NCBI GenBank assembly: GCA_002341315.1 | Contig: DDNV01000086.1 | Coordinates: 512 to 32,187, forward strand | DNA: 31,676 nt | From: Cellvibrionales bacterium UBA2511 | GTDB taxonomy: Bacteria; Pseudomonadota; Gammaproteobacteria; Pseudomonadales; Porticoccaceae | Reading direction: 5' to 3' | Part shown: piece after piece, positions 16,558 to 24,093 of the stretch | How the letters are laid out: each line of letters opens with the position of its first letter | Numbering within the stretch: the first letter of the stretch is position 1 | Translations under genes and position numbers: made by a program | The notes under the pieces: generated by a model | The model's database searches: none | Seen by the model: only the letters and a program-made list of their open reading frames with translations | What the model was told of the DNA's origin: nothing

Positions 16558-18885
16558 TTATTCTTCTACCATGATCACTGGATGGACGTCGGGCAGGTCA
16601 CCAATATCAATATTGTGTCTTGCACCGTACATCGGGGTACCCAGCTCTTCTTCAGGCAATTCCCAATCTGCAGGAAGATCCCAGAATTCCTTGAATTCGG
16701 CAAGGAATTTGGCTGACAGATAGAAGCTTGACGCGAACATCTGCTGGACTGCCAAAGATGCATCTTTATCGATGATTTTAGCGCGCTCAGTTTCCATCCA
16801 CTCACGCACTGGAACACCGCGACCAATACGCTCTTTGCGGATTTCAGCTTGGCGAGCTCTGGTTTTCGCTGCGTCCATGGTGTAAACACCTTCTTCATCT
16901 TTGGTGAACACTGCACCGTAGATTTTTACAGCGAACTCTTCCATCAGGAAGTTCTGGTTAAGGTCTTCCTGGATGTCAGCAATTTCGCGATCCAGTGGAT
17001 CACCAAAACCAGGACCACCGCGCAGATAGTTCAGGTACAGGTCACCATTGTCGAACATGTCTTCAGTGGTAATGCACTGCTTGTCACGCTTAACAATAGC
17101 ATCTGGACCGAGGTGTTTTTCGTATTCGCAGAGTGAAGGATCACGATCCTGACCCAATGGCAGAGATTTGCCTTCGGCGATACGCTCTTTCAGGCCGGTG
17201 TTATGAGCTTCAAAACGGTAGCCGGTAGCTGAAGGATAACCACCCATCAAGCCCCAGTCACTGTTCATGTAGCCATTGCCCATGAAGAACATAGTCCAGT
17301 CAGCTGAGTTCCAAACCATACGCAGGGTTTCATAACCCAGACCACCGCGGTACTTACCGTAACCGCCAGTATTGGTTTTGATACGACGACCCATGTACAA
17401 CAGCGGTTCAGCCAGTTCCCAGATCTCGATATCACCCATGTCACCTTCAGGGTTCCAAATCGCAGCAGCGTGGTTCAGGCCGTCTTTCATAGCACAGGCA
17501 CGAGTACCACAAGCCGCGGTTTCGAAGCTGTTAACCGCGTGAACTTCGCCGTCCTGGTTTACACCACCACCTTGCAACCAGTTACAGGGGTTGGAGTTAC
17601 CGGCGTTAACTTCTTCCAGATAACCGCGGGCGAAGTACGTACGGCTGATGCCGCGCCACAAGGAGCTCCAGGATGACACCAGGAAGTGCCACGCGTCAGC
17701 GTGTGCTGTACGGCGATCCTTCGGGTTGGTCCAGGTGCCCGCAGGGCAACGGAACTCAGTCGCGTAACGAGGACCATCATTGATACGTTCGGTAGGAACC
17801 AGAGACTGGGTCATCATTACCCAGATACCGGAGGTGAACGCAGTGGGGTTGGTGTTATAGGTGTGCCAGCCCCAGCGGCTGCAGCCTTCGAAATCAAGAC
17901 GCCAGGTACCATTGGCTTTAACGGTAATTTCACAAGGGGCGTGCATGATGGAGTCCATTTTTGCAAAAGTGGACGGTACATGGACATCCGGGTGGCTGTA
18001 AGGAACGTCAACAAAAGCAACTGTCTTCACTGTACCAGGCACACACATTGCCTTGATACGTTTGACCAGGCCGCGACGACCGTCTTCAATCACCTCATAC
18101 ATGAATTTTTCAACAGCTTCGACGCCTTCTTCTTCGATTACCTCAGTCAGCATCTTGCGGATCATGTGGCAACCGGCAATACGGGTTTTCTCATCGAGAA
18201 TCCAGTATTTGGTCGTACGAATATTACGTTGACTTTCATGCAAATAGTCGCGCAGAGGGGTATCGTTGATACCTGTTTTGCGACAGCTGATCTGGATGCC
18301 ATCACCAAAACGCTGGATTTGGCCATTGGACATGGAACCAGGACCCACGGCACCAGTATCGATTACGTGAGTCATACCACCGACCCAACCTCTCAGCAAC
18401 CCATCATAGAAGATGGGTACGATAGTTGCGATATCGCAGGGGTGAACGTTACCAACTTGACAATCATTGTTGGTGAACATATCGCCATCGGCGATACCGG
18501 GATTGCTTTCCCAGTCATTCTGGATCATGTATTTGATCGCTGCACCCATGGTACCCACGTGAATGATGATACCCGTAGAGGTAGCAACGCAGTCACCGGC
18601 AGGGTTGTACAGGGTAAAGCAAAGCTCACCTTCCTGCTCAACAATAGGCGATGCAGCAATTTTCTTGGCCACTTCACGGGAGTTAACCAAACCCGCACGA
18701 ACTTTGGAGAAGATACGCTCGTAACCGATCGGATCTTTGTCCTTAAATTCGAGGGTTTCGTGACCGTTATAGAAACCAGTTTTGGCTGTACGCTCCATGA
18801 TGGCATTACGGTGGTCGTTTAGAGTCAAGCCGCTTGCGAGCAGTACACCAGGGGTGTTACCCAACGCATTTTTCATAATAGTCAT
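16558..18885 (-). CDS. acxB: Acetone carboxylase alpha subunit (HyuB/hydantoinase B family)
   Basis: A 775-residue protein matching the large (about 85 kDa) alpha subunit, which holds the Mn site where acetone is carboxylated. The hydantoinase B fold is recognised from DHRNAIMERTAKTGFYNG (24-41), LYNPAGDCVATSTGIIIHVG (92-111), the NDCQVGNVHPCDIATIVPIF block (140-159) and GWVGGMTHVIDTG (166-178). H148, D151 and H173 with a Glu near 84-87 are candidate metal ligands, by analogy with the published structure as I remember it. The C-terminal half has GGYGKYRGGLGYE and YLRGGPGFGDP, both typical of the family. The ATG at 18885 has AGAGGA at a good distance. It sits 73 bases after acxA and 87 before acxC. 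The lack of extra subunit genes argues against acetophenone carboxylase. Confidence 0.94.
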   Translation of the reverse strand: MTIMKNALGNTPGVLLASGLTLNDHRNAIMERTAKTGFYNGHETLEFKDKDPIGYERIFSKVRAGLVNSREVAKKIAASPIVEQEGELCFTLYNPAGDCVATSTGIIIHVGTMGAAIKYMIQNDWESNPGIADGDMFTNNDCQVGNVHPCDIATIVPIFYDGLLRGWVGGMTHVIDTGAVGPGSMSNGQIQRFGDGIQISCRKTGINDTPLRDYLHESQRNIRTTKYWILDEKTRIAGCHMIRKMLTEVIEEEGVEAVEKFMYEVIEDGRRGLVKRIKAMCVPGTVKTVAFVDVPYSHPDVHVPSTFAKMDSIMHAPCEITVKANGTWRLDFEGCSRWGWHTYNTNPTAFTSGIWVMMTQSLVPTERINDGPRYATEFRCPAGTWTNPKDRRTAHADAWHFLVSSWSSLWRGISRTYFARGYLEEVNAGNSNPCNWLQGGGVNQDGEVHAVNSFETAACGTRACAMKDGLNHAAAIWNPEGDMGDIEIWELAEPLLYMGRRIKTNTGGYGKYRGGLGYETLRMVWNSADWTMFFMGNGYMNSDWGLMGGYPSATGYRFEAHNTGLKERIAEGKSLPLGQDRDPSLCEYEKHLGPDAIVKRDKQCITTEDMFDNGDLYLNYLRGGPGFGDPLDREIADIQEDLNQNFLMEEFAVKIYGAVFTKDEEGVYTMDAAKTRARQAEIRKERIGRGVPVREWMETERAKIIDKDASLAVQQMFASSFYLSAKFLAEFKEFWDLPADWELPEEELGTPMYGARHNIDIGDLPDVHPVIMVEE

Positions 18886-18958
18886 AATTATTCCTCTGTA
18901 TCTTTTTCGTCTATGTAATCGACGTTAGCAATTATCTTTAGTAGATGTTCGCTATTTA

Positions 18959-21100
18959 TTAAACTTCGATCAGGTGGAACAGACGGTGTCCATCCAACCA
19001 GGTTTCAAAGCCAGTCGGGATTACATAAGTGGTTGCATCAGACTCAATAACTGCTGGTCCGGTTATTCTGTTGCCAGGCAACAGGCTTTCCATTTTGTAG
19101 AGTTTTGCAGTAACCCATTTACGACCATAGTAGAACGGACGTTCTCCAATTACTGATTCAGCTGGAGGATTCGGACCGGCATCTGGTTCAGAAGGAATGC
19201 TTGGCTTCTTGGTTTCAACGGATCCACGCATGATAGCAGCAGTCACACCAAAACCAAGCTCAGGAGAACGAGCAGCGTCGGCGTATACCCGGCCATAGGT
19301 TTCATCAAAAGTGGCAACCAGCTTATCCCAGTCTTCCGGAGAACCGATATCGGAAAGTGGTGAGCTCATTTCGAGGTCATTCAACTGACCCAGATACTGC
19401 ATACGGTAACCGGGGGTGAGTGTGACGTCATCTTCGGTAAATCCGTTAATCTTGAACTCTTCCATCACTTTGTCGGCCAGCTCTTTCCAGGCACCGCCCA
19501 AAGTATTCACAGCTTCCTGCTTCTCGGCAGTCGTTGAGTCTTTGGTGATACCGATATCTGTACTCTTATCATAGCGGTATTCAAAGTCTGCAGTAGCACA
19601 ACCAAATGCAGAGAAACCAGCAGCCCAGGCAGGAACGATAGTTTCTTTAAAGCCGAGACCCATGGTATAGCCATAGGCGTGAACCGGACCACCACCACCG
19701 TATGAGAAGCATACGAAGTCACTGGGGCTGTAGCCCTTGGCACTGATCATGGCGCGCAAATGCTGACGCAAGGAAAGGTCAAGCAGCTCAATCACACCAG
19801 CAGCCGCATCTTCCAGAGACAGACCGAGGGGATCAGCGATCTGGTCCTTCACACACTGACGTGCACGTGGAACATCCAGCTCAAGGATACCGCCAAGGAA
19901 GTTATCGGGGTTCAGGTAACCCAGGATGATGTGACAGTCAGTTACAGACACTGTGTCAACACCACCAGCAGGCCAGCAAGTACCTACACGGTAACCAGCA
20001 CTATCAGGGCCGAGTTTCAGGGAGTTACTGTAGGGGTCGATACGCACAAAGCTACCGGCACCCGCACCAATGGTATCCATGGATACCAGCGGCAGAGACA
20101 GTACCAGTCGAGCGCAGTCACCATCCTGATGCATGGACACTTTGCCCTTAACAATCAGCGCCATATCGAAACTGGTACCACCGATGTCAGAACAGGCAAC
20201 GTTTTCGTAACCGAGCTGCTCTGCCAGGTAACGAGAGCCCATCACACCACCGATAGGACCGGATACCAGCGTACGAGCCAGCTCTTTTGCCTTCCAGCTG
20301 ATGGTGCCGCCGTGGCTGGCCATCACACGCACGTCATATTTCGCACCAATGTCTTTCATACGCTGGCTGAGGTTTGACAAAATAGCGCGTGAAGGCTCTG
20401 CAGCGTAGGCTTCCAACAAGGTTGTGTTGGTACGGTGAGTTTCTTTGCGAACCGGGTAGTAATCTACGGAAGCAAATACCGGGATCTTAACACCCATCTC
20501 TTTAGCAACCTCAAGACACACATCGCGAACAGCGCGTTCATGTGTACCGTTAAGGTAAGAGCTCAGGAAGCTGATCACAATGGCTTTACAGCCTTGCTCA
20601 ATCAGTTCACGGGCTGCTTCACGGGCCTCATGCAGACGAACGGGAATTACTACACCGCCTTTGGAGTCAACACGCTCGGTAACACCCCGAGTGTCATGGA
20701 TGTGCGCCAGAGGCTCATCATAACGGTGGGTGTTGAGGTGGAGACGGTCTTCAAATGCATAACCCAGATAACACTGGATAGCACGTCCCATGCGATGGAA
20801 GTCTTCAAAGCCTTTACTTACGATCAGACCAGTGCGAAGACCCTTGCGACCAACAACGCGGTTAAGCATCGCGGTACCAGAGAATACGGAGGTGACCATT
20901 TGCGGGAAAACTTCTTCAGGAGTTACGTCCCAGTGAGCCAGTGCATCAACACTGGACGTCAGCACCGCGTTGGCTTCATCGACGTCACTTTGTGCTTTAC
21001 CGACGACGAAGGTGCCATCTGCACGCACAAAAAAAGTATCGGTCATCGTGCCGCCGGCATCGATACCCAGAACTTCAACGGGATTGGTTAAATCATTCAA
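18959..21100 (-). CDS. acxA: Acetone carboxylase beta subunit (HyuA, ATP-binding)
   Basis: A 713-residue protein of the hydantoinase A/oxoprolinase family and the ASKHA-type ATPase subunit; it matches the roughly 78-kDa beta subunit. It hydrolyses ATP to activate acetone and bicarbonate as phosphorylated intermediates (family knowledge). Phosphate-binding motifs are GIDAGGTMTDTFFV (12-25) and CSDIGGTSFDMALI (303-316). GPIGG (281-285), DTIGAGAGS (342-350) and CFSYGGGGPVHAYG (464-477) are further conserved glycine-rich blocks. The start has AGAGG about 12 bases upstream, a rather long spacing. It is the first gene of the operon, about 104 bases downstream of the expected start of transcription from the sigma-54 promoter at 21215-21230. 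Codons GGT, CGT, GTT and AAC look over-used, as in highly expressed genes (visual impression). Confidence 0.94.
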   Translation of the reverse strand: MNDLTNPVEVLGIDAGGTMTDTFFVRADGTFVVGKAQSDVDEANAVLTSSVDALAHWDVTPEEVFPQMVTSVFSGTAMLNRVVGRKGLRTGLIVSKGFEDFHRMGRAIQCYLGYAFEDRLHLNTHRYDEPLAHIHDTRGVTERVDSKGGVVIPVRLHEAREAARELIEQGCKAIVISFLSSYLNGTHERAVRDVCLEVAKEMGVKIPVFASVDYYPVRKETHRTNTTLLEAYAAEPSRAILSNLSQRMKDIGAKYDVRVMASHGGTISWKAKELARTLVSGPIGGVMGSRYLAEQLGYENVACSDIGGTSFDMALIVKGKVSMHQDGDCARLVLSLPLVSMDTIGAGAGSFVRIDPYSNSLKLGPDSAGYRVGTCWPAGGVDTVSVTDCHIILGYLNPDNFLGGILELDVPRARQCVKDQIADPLGLSLEDAAAGVIELLDLSLRQHLRAMISAKGYSPSDFVCFSYGGGGPVHAYGYTMGLGFKETIVPAWAAGFSAFGCATADFEYRYDKSTDIGITKDSTTAEKQEAVNTLGGAWKELADKVMEEFKINGFTEDDVTLTPGYRMQYLGQLNDLEMSSPLSDIGSPEDWDKLVATFDETYGRVYADAARSPELGFGVTAAIMRGSVETKKPSIPSEPDAGPNPPAESVIGERPFYYGRKWVTAKLYKMESLLPGNRITGPAVIESDATTYVIPTGFETWLDGHRLFHLIEV

Positions 21101-21214
21101 GTGTATATCCTCTTATGTTGATTACTTCTACCCCTGTCCACCTTAATTTGATTTGCTTCTTATAGTTAATACTACAAATCATTCGCGGACTGGGGAGCCC
21201 TCGCATACGACTAT

Positions 21215-21230
21215 AGCAATAGCCGTGCCA
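21215..21230 (-). promoter_or_regulatory. Sigma-54 (-24/-12) promoter of acxABC
   Basis: On the minus strand the sequence reads TGGCACGGCTATTGCT, matching the RpoN consensus TGGCACRNNNNTTGCW at every defined position. The invariant GG (-24) and GC (-12) have the required spacing. It points at acxA; transcription should begin near 21204, leaving a leader of about 104 bases. Together with the divergent gene for a sigma-54 activator, it indicates that acetone carboxylase synthesis needs RpoN and AcxR. Confidence 0.93.
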
Positions 21231-21269
21231 ATAAAAATTTATTGTTAAATTTTATTATGTTATAAGAAA

Positions 21270-21282
21270 TATCAAATTAATG
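21270..21282 (+). promoter_or_regulatory. Near-match IHF site between the sigma-54 promoter and upstream repeats
   Basis: TATCAAATTAATG differs at one defined base from the IHF consensus WATCAANNNNTTR. It lies in an AT-rich tract about 40 bases upstream of the -24 element, where DNA bending commonly helps an enhancer-bound activator touch RpoN polymerase. A single near-match in AT-rich DNA can occur by chance. Confidence 0.4.
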
Positions 21283-21370
21283 TTTGGCGGAAACCGACTA
21301 TAATCGTTCGAATATCAGTCGCCGGCCGGACATTAATCGAACTGGATTAAAACACGGCTTAATGGTTCAT

Positions 21371-21397
21371 GTCTACGATATTGCTGACTATGTAGAC
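21371..21397. promoter_or_regulatory. Inverted repeat, candidate AcxR upstream activating site 1
   Basis: Arms GTCTAC (21371-21376) and GTAGAC (21392-21397) are exact complements separated by 15 bases. The centre lies roughly 155 bases upstream of the -24 promoter element, a usual distance for sigma-54 enhancers. Binding by AcxR is inferred from location only. Confidence 0.4.
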
Positions 21398-21451
21398 TCT
21401 CTGGCCAACAGAAACCAGTGCTTTAGTGTCGCCTGGACCATTATTACAAAC

Positions 21452-21478
21452 CACTTGTAATTGAATGACTTGCAAGTG
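21452..21478. promoter_or_regulatory. Inverted repeat, candidate AcxR upstream activating site 2
   Basis: Arms CACTTG (21452-21457) and CAAGTG (21473-21478) are exact complements separated by 15 bases, the same 6-15-6 geometry as the repeat at 21371-21397. The half-sites differ in sequence, which weakens the idea that one protein binds both. It is closer to acxR and could instead be an autoregulatory site. Confidence 0.35.
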
Positions 21479-21568
21479 ACTATATTTAATGAGGCCTAAA
21501 ATCCAGAAACGTCCTATAATCGTACAACGACTTTTTTCATAATAACAACCCGGTGAGATAAGAGTGTC

Positions 21569-23539
21569 ATGAGTTATGAACCTTCCCTTAAGGGGTCCAC
21601 TGCCGTTTCGCACCCGACGCGCGTTGCTTCTGCACGCGAGAAACTTCTGACAGACGGCAACCTGCCGGACAATACCGTGCGATCAGTCATTGAAGCTTCC
21701 TGGCAGCGTTGCGTGACAAGTCAGGTTGATCCGCTAATTGCAAAACGGGCACTGGAACTCAGCGGTGAAGAGCTGACTGGAATCAGACGGCAGCACCGGG
21801 AACTGCTCTCTGCATCCGAAATCATCATGCGTGAGGCAAAAGAGCTACTGGCAGAATCCGGCACCATCATGCATCTTGTGACGCCTTCTGGAATGATACT
21901 GGATTACGAAGGAGATCCCGACACACTGGAACTGGCCAATAATTACAGCTTAATCCCGGGTGCCAACTGGAACGAGCAGGCAGCAGGAACAAACGCCATT
22001 GGCACGGCACTGAATATTGGCGCACCTGTACAGGTTCACGCATTTGAACATTTCTGTGAAAACATCAGCCGCTGGACCTGCTCTGCAGCAGTTATTCGTG
22101 ACCCGTTCGAGAAACGCCTGCTTGGTGCACTGAATATTTCAGGTTTAAAAAACACATTGCATGATTACTGCCTGGCACTGGCCATTTCCGGCGCCCGCAG
22201 GATTGAAGGTCAGTTTGCACAACTGAAACTTGCGAAGAGGGATCTTCTGCTCGGCACAACCATTGATCATTTTGCCTCTTCAGGAAATGACGGGGTTCTG
22301 CTGTTTGATATGGATGGCAAATTGGTTCGCACCAATACTATGGCTGACAAGGTTCTGGCAGCCAGAGGTATAAGGATCAATCTGACGCCATACAATCCTA
22401 TACTGACACTCAACAGTGAGGGGGCCTACACACCCGAGCAGGACAGGGCTCTCCATCAGATAGATCAGCAATGGGTCCAACCTGTCACCCACCAGGGGGA
22501 GCAAATTGGTTATCTGGCGGTCATTCCTCTCCCCGCACGCTCTTCACAGAGAGCATCAGGCAATCCGACCACTATCCCACCCCCGTCCAAATCCACCGGT
22601 TTTTTCCGTCTGGTAGGACAGAGTGCCCCTTTCCTGAAAGCGGTACAACAAGCGAAACGGGTTGCCAAAGCACCCATACCCGTTCTGCTCCAAGGAGAAA
22701 CGGGGGTTGGCAAAGAGCTTTTTGCCAGAGCGATGCACGAAGAAGGACCATCTAACACAGGTGAGTTTGTTGCGCTCAACTGCGGCGGGCTTTCCAGGGA
22801 TCTGCTGGCAAGCGAACTGTTTGGACACATTGAAGGCGCTTTCACCGGTGCCCGGCGCGGCGGCATGATTGGCAAAATAGAAGCCGCTAACGGCGGCACG
22901 CTATTTCTGGATGAGATAGGCGAGATGCCCTTCGACCTCCAACCAATGTTTCTCCGGGTACTCCAAGAATCAGAAATCTGCCGGGTAGGCGATACCAGAC
23001 CACGCAAGGTCAATTTCAGGCTGATCGCCGCCACCAACCGGGATCTGGCTCAGGAAGTGGCAGAAGGTCGCTTCAGGATGGACCTTTACTACCGAATCTC
23101 TTCAATGACACTGACGGTGCCACCATTGCGGGAGCGAACCGGAGATGTATCACTGCTCGCTCACAATATATTCGCTCACCTGCTGGAACAGCATTCCGGC
23201 GACCAGAAACGACTCAGCAAGCCATTGCTCGATCTACTCGAAAAGCATAGTTGGCCGGGCAATATTCGCGAACTGGGTAACCTGATTACAGCCGCTTTCT
23301 TTCTCTCCGACCGGGAAGAACTGGGGCCGGAAGACCTCCCCAAGGATTTCCTCGCTGCCAACCTGGAGGGTCATGAGGGCGAAGAAGTGGCCAACCCCCT
23401 GGATTTTGCCGAAAAAGAGGTGATTATCCGGTCCATTCGTGAACAGGGCGGCAACCTGACAAAAGTGGCCAAACAGCTGAACATTGCGAAAAGCACCCTG
23501 TACATCAAACTGAAAAAATACAATATCAAGCGCGCCTGA
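21569..23539 (+). CDS. acxR: Sigma-54-dependent transcriptional activator of acetone carboxylase (AcoR-type)
   Basis: A 656-residue enhancer-binding protein. The N-terminal part, about 80-230, is GAF-like (PGANWNEQAAGTNAIGTAL at 130-148, as in AcoR regulators) and probably senses the inducer. A PAS-like stretch lies at about 235-320. The AAA+ domain, about 345-585, has Walker A GETGVGKE (376-383), the sigma-54-contacting GAFTGA (423-428), Walker B GGTLFLDEIGEMP (442-454), and PGNIREL (563-569). A Fis-type helix-turn-helix ends the protein (NLTKVAKQLNIAKSTLYIKLKKY, 629-651). It is divergent from acxABC, whose promoter is a consensus RpoN site, so activation of that operon in response to acetone or a related compound is the natural reading. 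The ribosome-binding site is weak. No receiver domain is present, so direct ligand sensing is more likely than phosphorylation. Confidence 0.92.
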   Translation: MSYEPSLKGSTAVSHPTRVASAREKLLTDGNLPDNTVRSVIEASWQRCVTSQVDPLIAKRALELSGEELTGIRRQHRELLSASEIIMREAKELLAESGTIMHLVTPSGMILDYEGDPDTLELANNYSLIPGANWNEQAAGTNAIGTALNIGAPVQVHAFEHFCENISRWTCSAAVIRDPFEKRLLGALNISGLKNTLHDYCLALAISGARRIEGQFAQLKLAKRDLLLGTTIDHFASSGNDGVLLFDMDGKLVRTNTMADKVLAARGIRINLTPYNPILTLNSEGAYTPEQDRALHQIDQQWVQPVTHQGEQIGYLAVIPLPARSSQRASGNPTTIPPPSKSTGFFRLVGQSAPFLKAVQQAKRVAKAPIPVLLQGETGVGKELFARAMHEEGPSNTGEFVALNCGGLSRDLLASELFGHIEGAFTGARRGGMIGKIEAANGGTLFLDEIGEMPFDLQPMFLRVLQESEICRVGDTRPRKVNFRLIAATNRDLAQEVAEGRFRMDLYYRISSMTLTVPPLRERTGDVSLLAHNIFAHLLEQHSGDQKRLSKPLLDLLEKHSWPGNIRELGNLITAAFFLSDREELGPEDLPKDFLAANLEGHEGEEVANPLDFAEKEVIIRSIREQGGNLTKVAKQLNIAKSTLYIKLKKYNIKRA

Positions 23540-23545
23540 AGAACC

Positions 23546-23586
23546 TTTTCACAGGCTCTCTGTGAAAACCCCTGCCATTTTTGGCA
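23546..23586. terminator. Tandem hairpins between convergent acxR and DUF2721 genes
   Basis: The first hairpin is exact: TTTTCACAG (23546-23554), loop GCTCT, CTGTGAAAA (23560-23568). The second, TGCCA-TTTT-TGGCA (23573-23586), extends with a bulge to CCTGCCA/TGGCAAGG. On the minus strand the second hairpin is followed by GGGGTTTTC, a short T-run. They lie between the stop codons of two converging genes, so a bidirectional transcription end is likely, but U-tracts are short. Confidence 0.5.
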
Positions 23587-23619
23587 AGGCTCATTAAAGC
23601 GCAAACAAATCAGGGCAGC

Positions 23620-24090
23620 TTATCTGACACCGACATCCTCAAAGGAAAACTCTCTGGCCACCCTTAGTGTTCGGGTAGCCAGCTGAACCTCCTTGAGGAA
23701 CAACATCAGCGCGACAATCAACAATACCAGTGCCAATACAAAGAACCCGATAATCAGACCACCTATATGCAACTGCCAGAAACCGCCCACAAATAGACTG
23801 ACAATTAATATACAGACCAGCAATCCAGCTGCCGTGCAAAGCCCAATAGACCAGTTGGTGACTTTAGTCCTGCGCCAAAGAAACCTAAGCTCCTGCTGAC
23901 AAATCGCTTTCTGTTCAGGGTCACTCAGGCGGAGTTCCCGTTGACCCACCACCCTGGCGCGATCAACAATTCGCCCTAGCCGACCGGATATGACATTGAG
24001 AAAGCCCGCTATGCCTGCCAGCAGGAATACCGGCGCAACTGCCAGTTGAATAACCAATGCCAGATCAGTCACCTCAATCATCGAATTCAT
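23620..24090 (-). CDS. DUF2721-like integral membrane protein
   Basis: A 156-residue protein with a hydrophobic helix at about 9-33 (LALVIQLAVAPVFLLAGIAGFLNVI), a conserved basic cytoplasmic-looking segment GRLGRIVDRARVV (36-48), and a further hydrophobic region at about 78-133 holding two or three helices. The LAPVFLLxGIxxxLNV and GRLxRIVDRAR pattern resembles DUF2721, whose function is unknown. The start codon lies 3 bases after the RND pump stop codon, and its GGAG ribosome-binding site is inside the pump gene, so synthesis is probably coupled to the pump. That linkage hints at a role with the pump or in membrane stress, but this is inference. Confidence 0.78.
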   Translation of the reverse strand: MNSMIEVTDLALVIQLAVAPVFLLAGIAGFLNVISGRLGRIVDRARVVGQRELRLSDPEQKAICQQELRFLWRRTKVTNWSIGLCTAAGLLVCILIVSLFVGGFWQLHIGGLIIGFFVLALVLLIVALMLFLKEVQLATRTLRVAREFSFEDVGVR

Positions 24091-24093
24091 TTT

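Larger units (their letters stand above)
21101..21568. promoter_or_regulatory. Divergent acxA/acxR control region (468 bases without a gene)
   Basis: This AT-rich stretch separates the acxA and acxR start codons. From acxA outward it holds the acxA leader, a consensus sigma-54 promoter (21215-21230), an AT-rich bend-prone tract with a near-match IHF site (21270-21282), and two inverted repeats that could bind the activator (21371-21397 and 21452-21478). A TATAAT hexamer (21515-21520) may be the -10 of the acxR promoter, without a good -35. The decamer CTATAATCGT occurs twice (21298-21307 and 21514-21523). I see no reading frame in it with gene-like features. Confidence 0.75.

Noticed and set aside
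17686..18822. Long open frame of 378 codons on the plus strand opposite acxB
   Set aside because: It lies wholly antisense to a well-supported gene. Its peptide has no family pattern, and its codon use is the mirror of acxB; strong codon bias in acxB leaves few stops in that frame.
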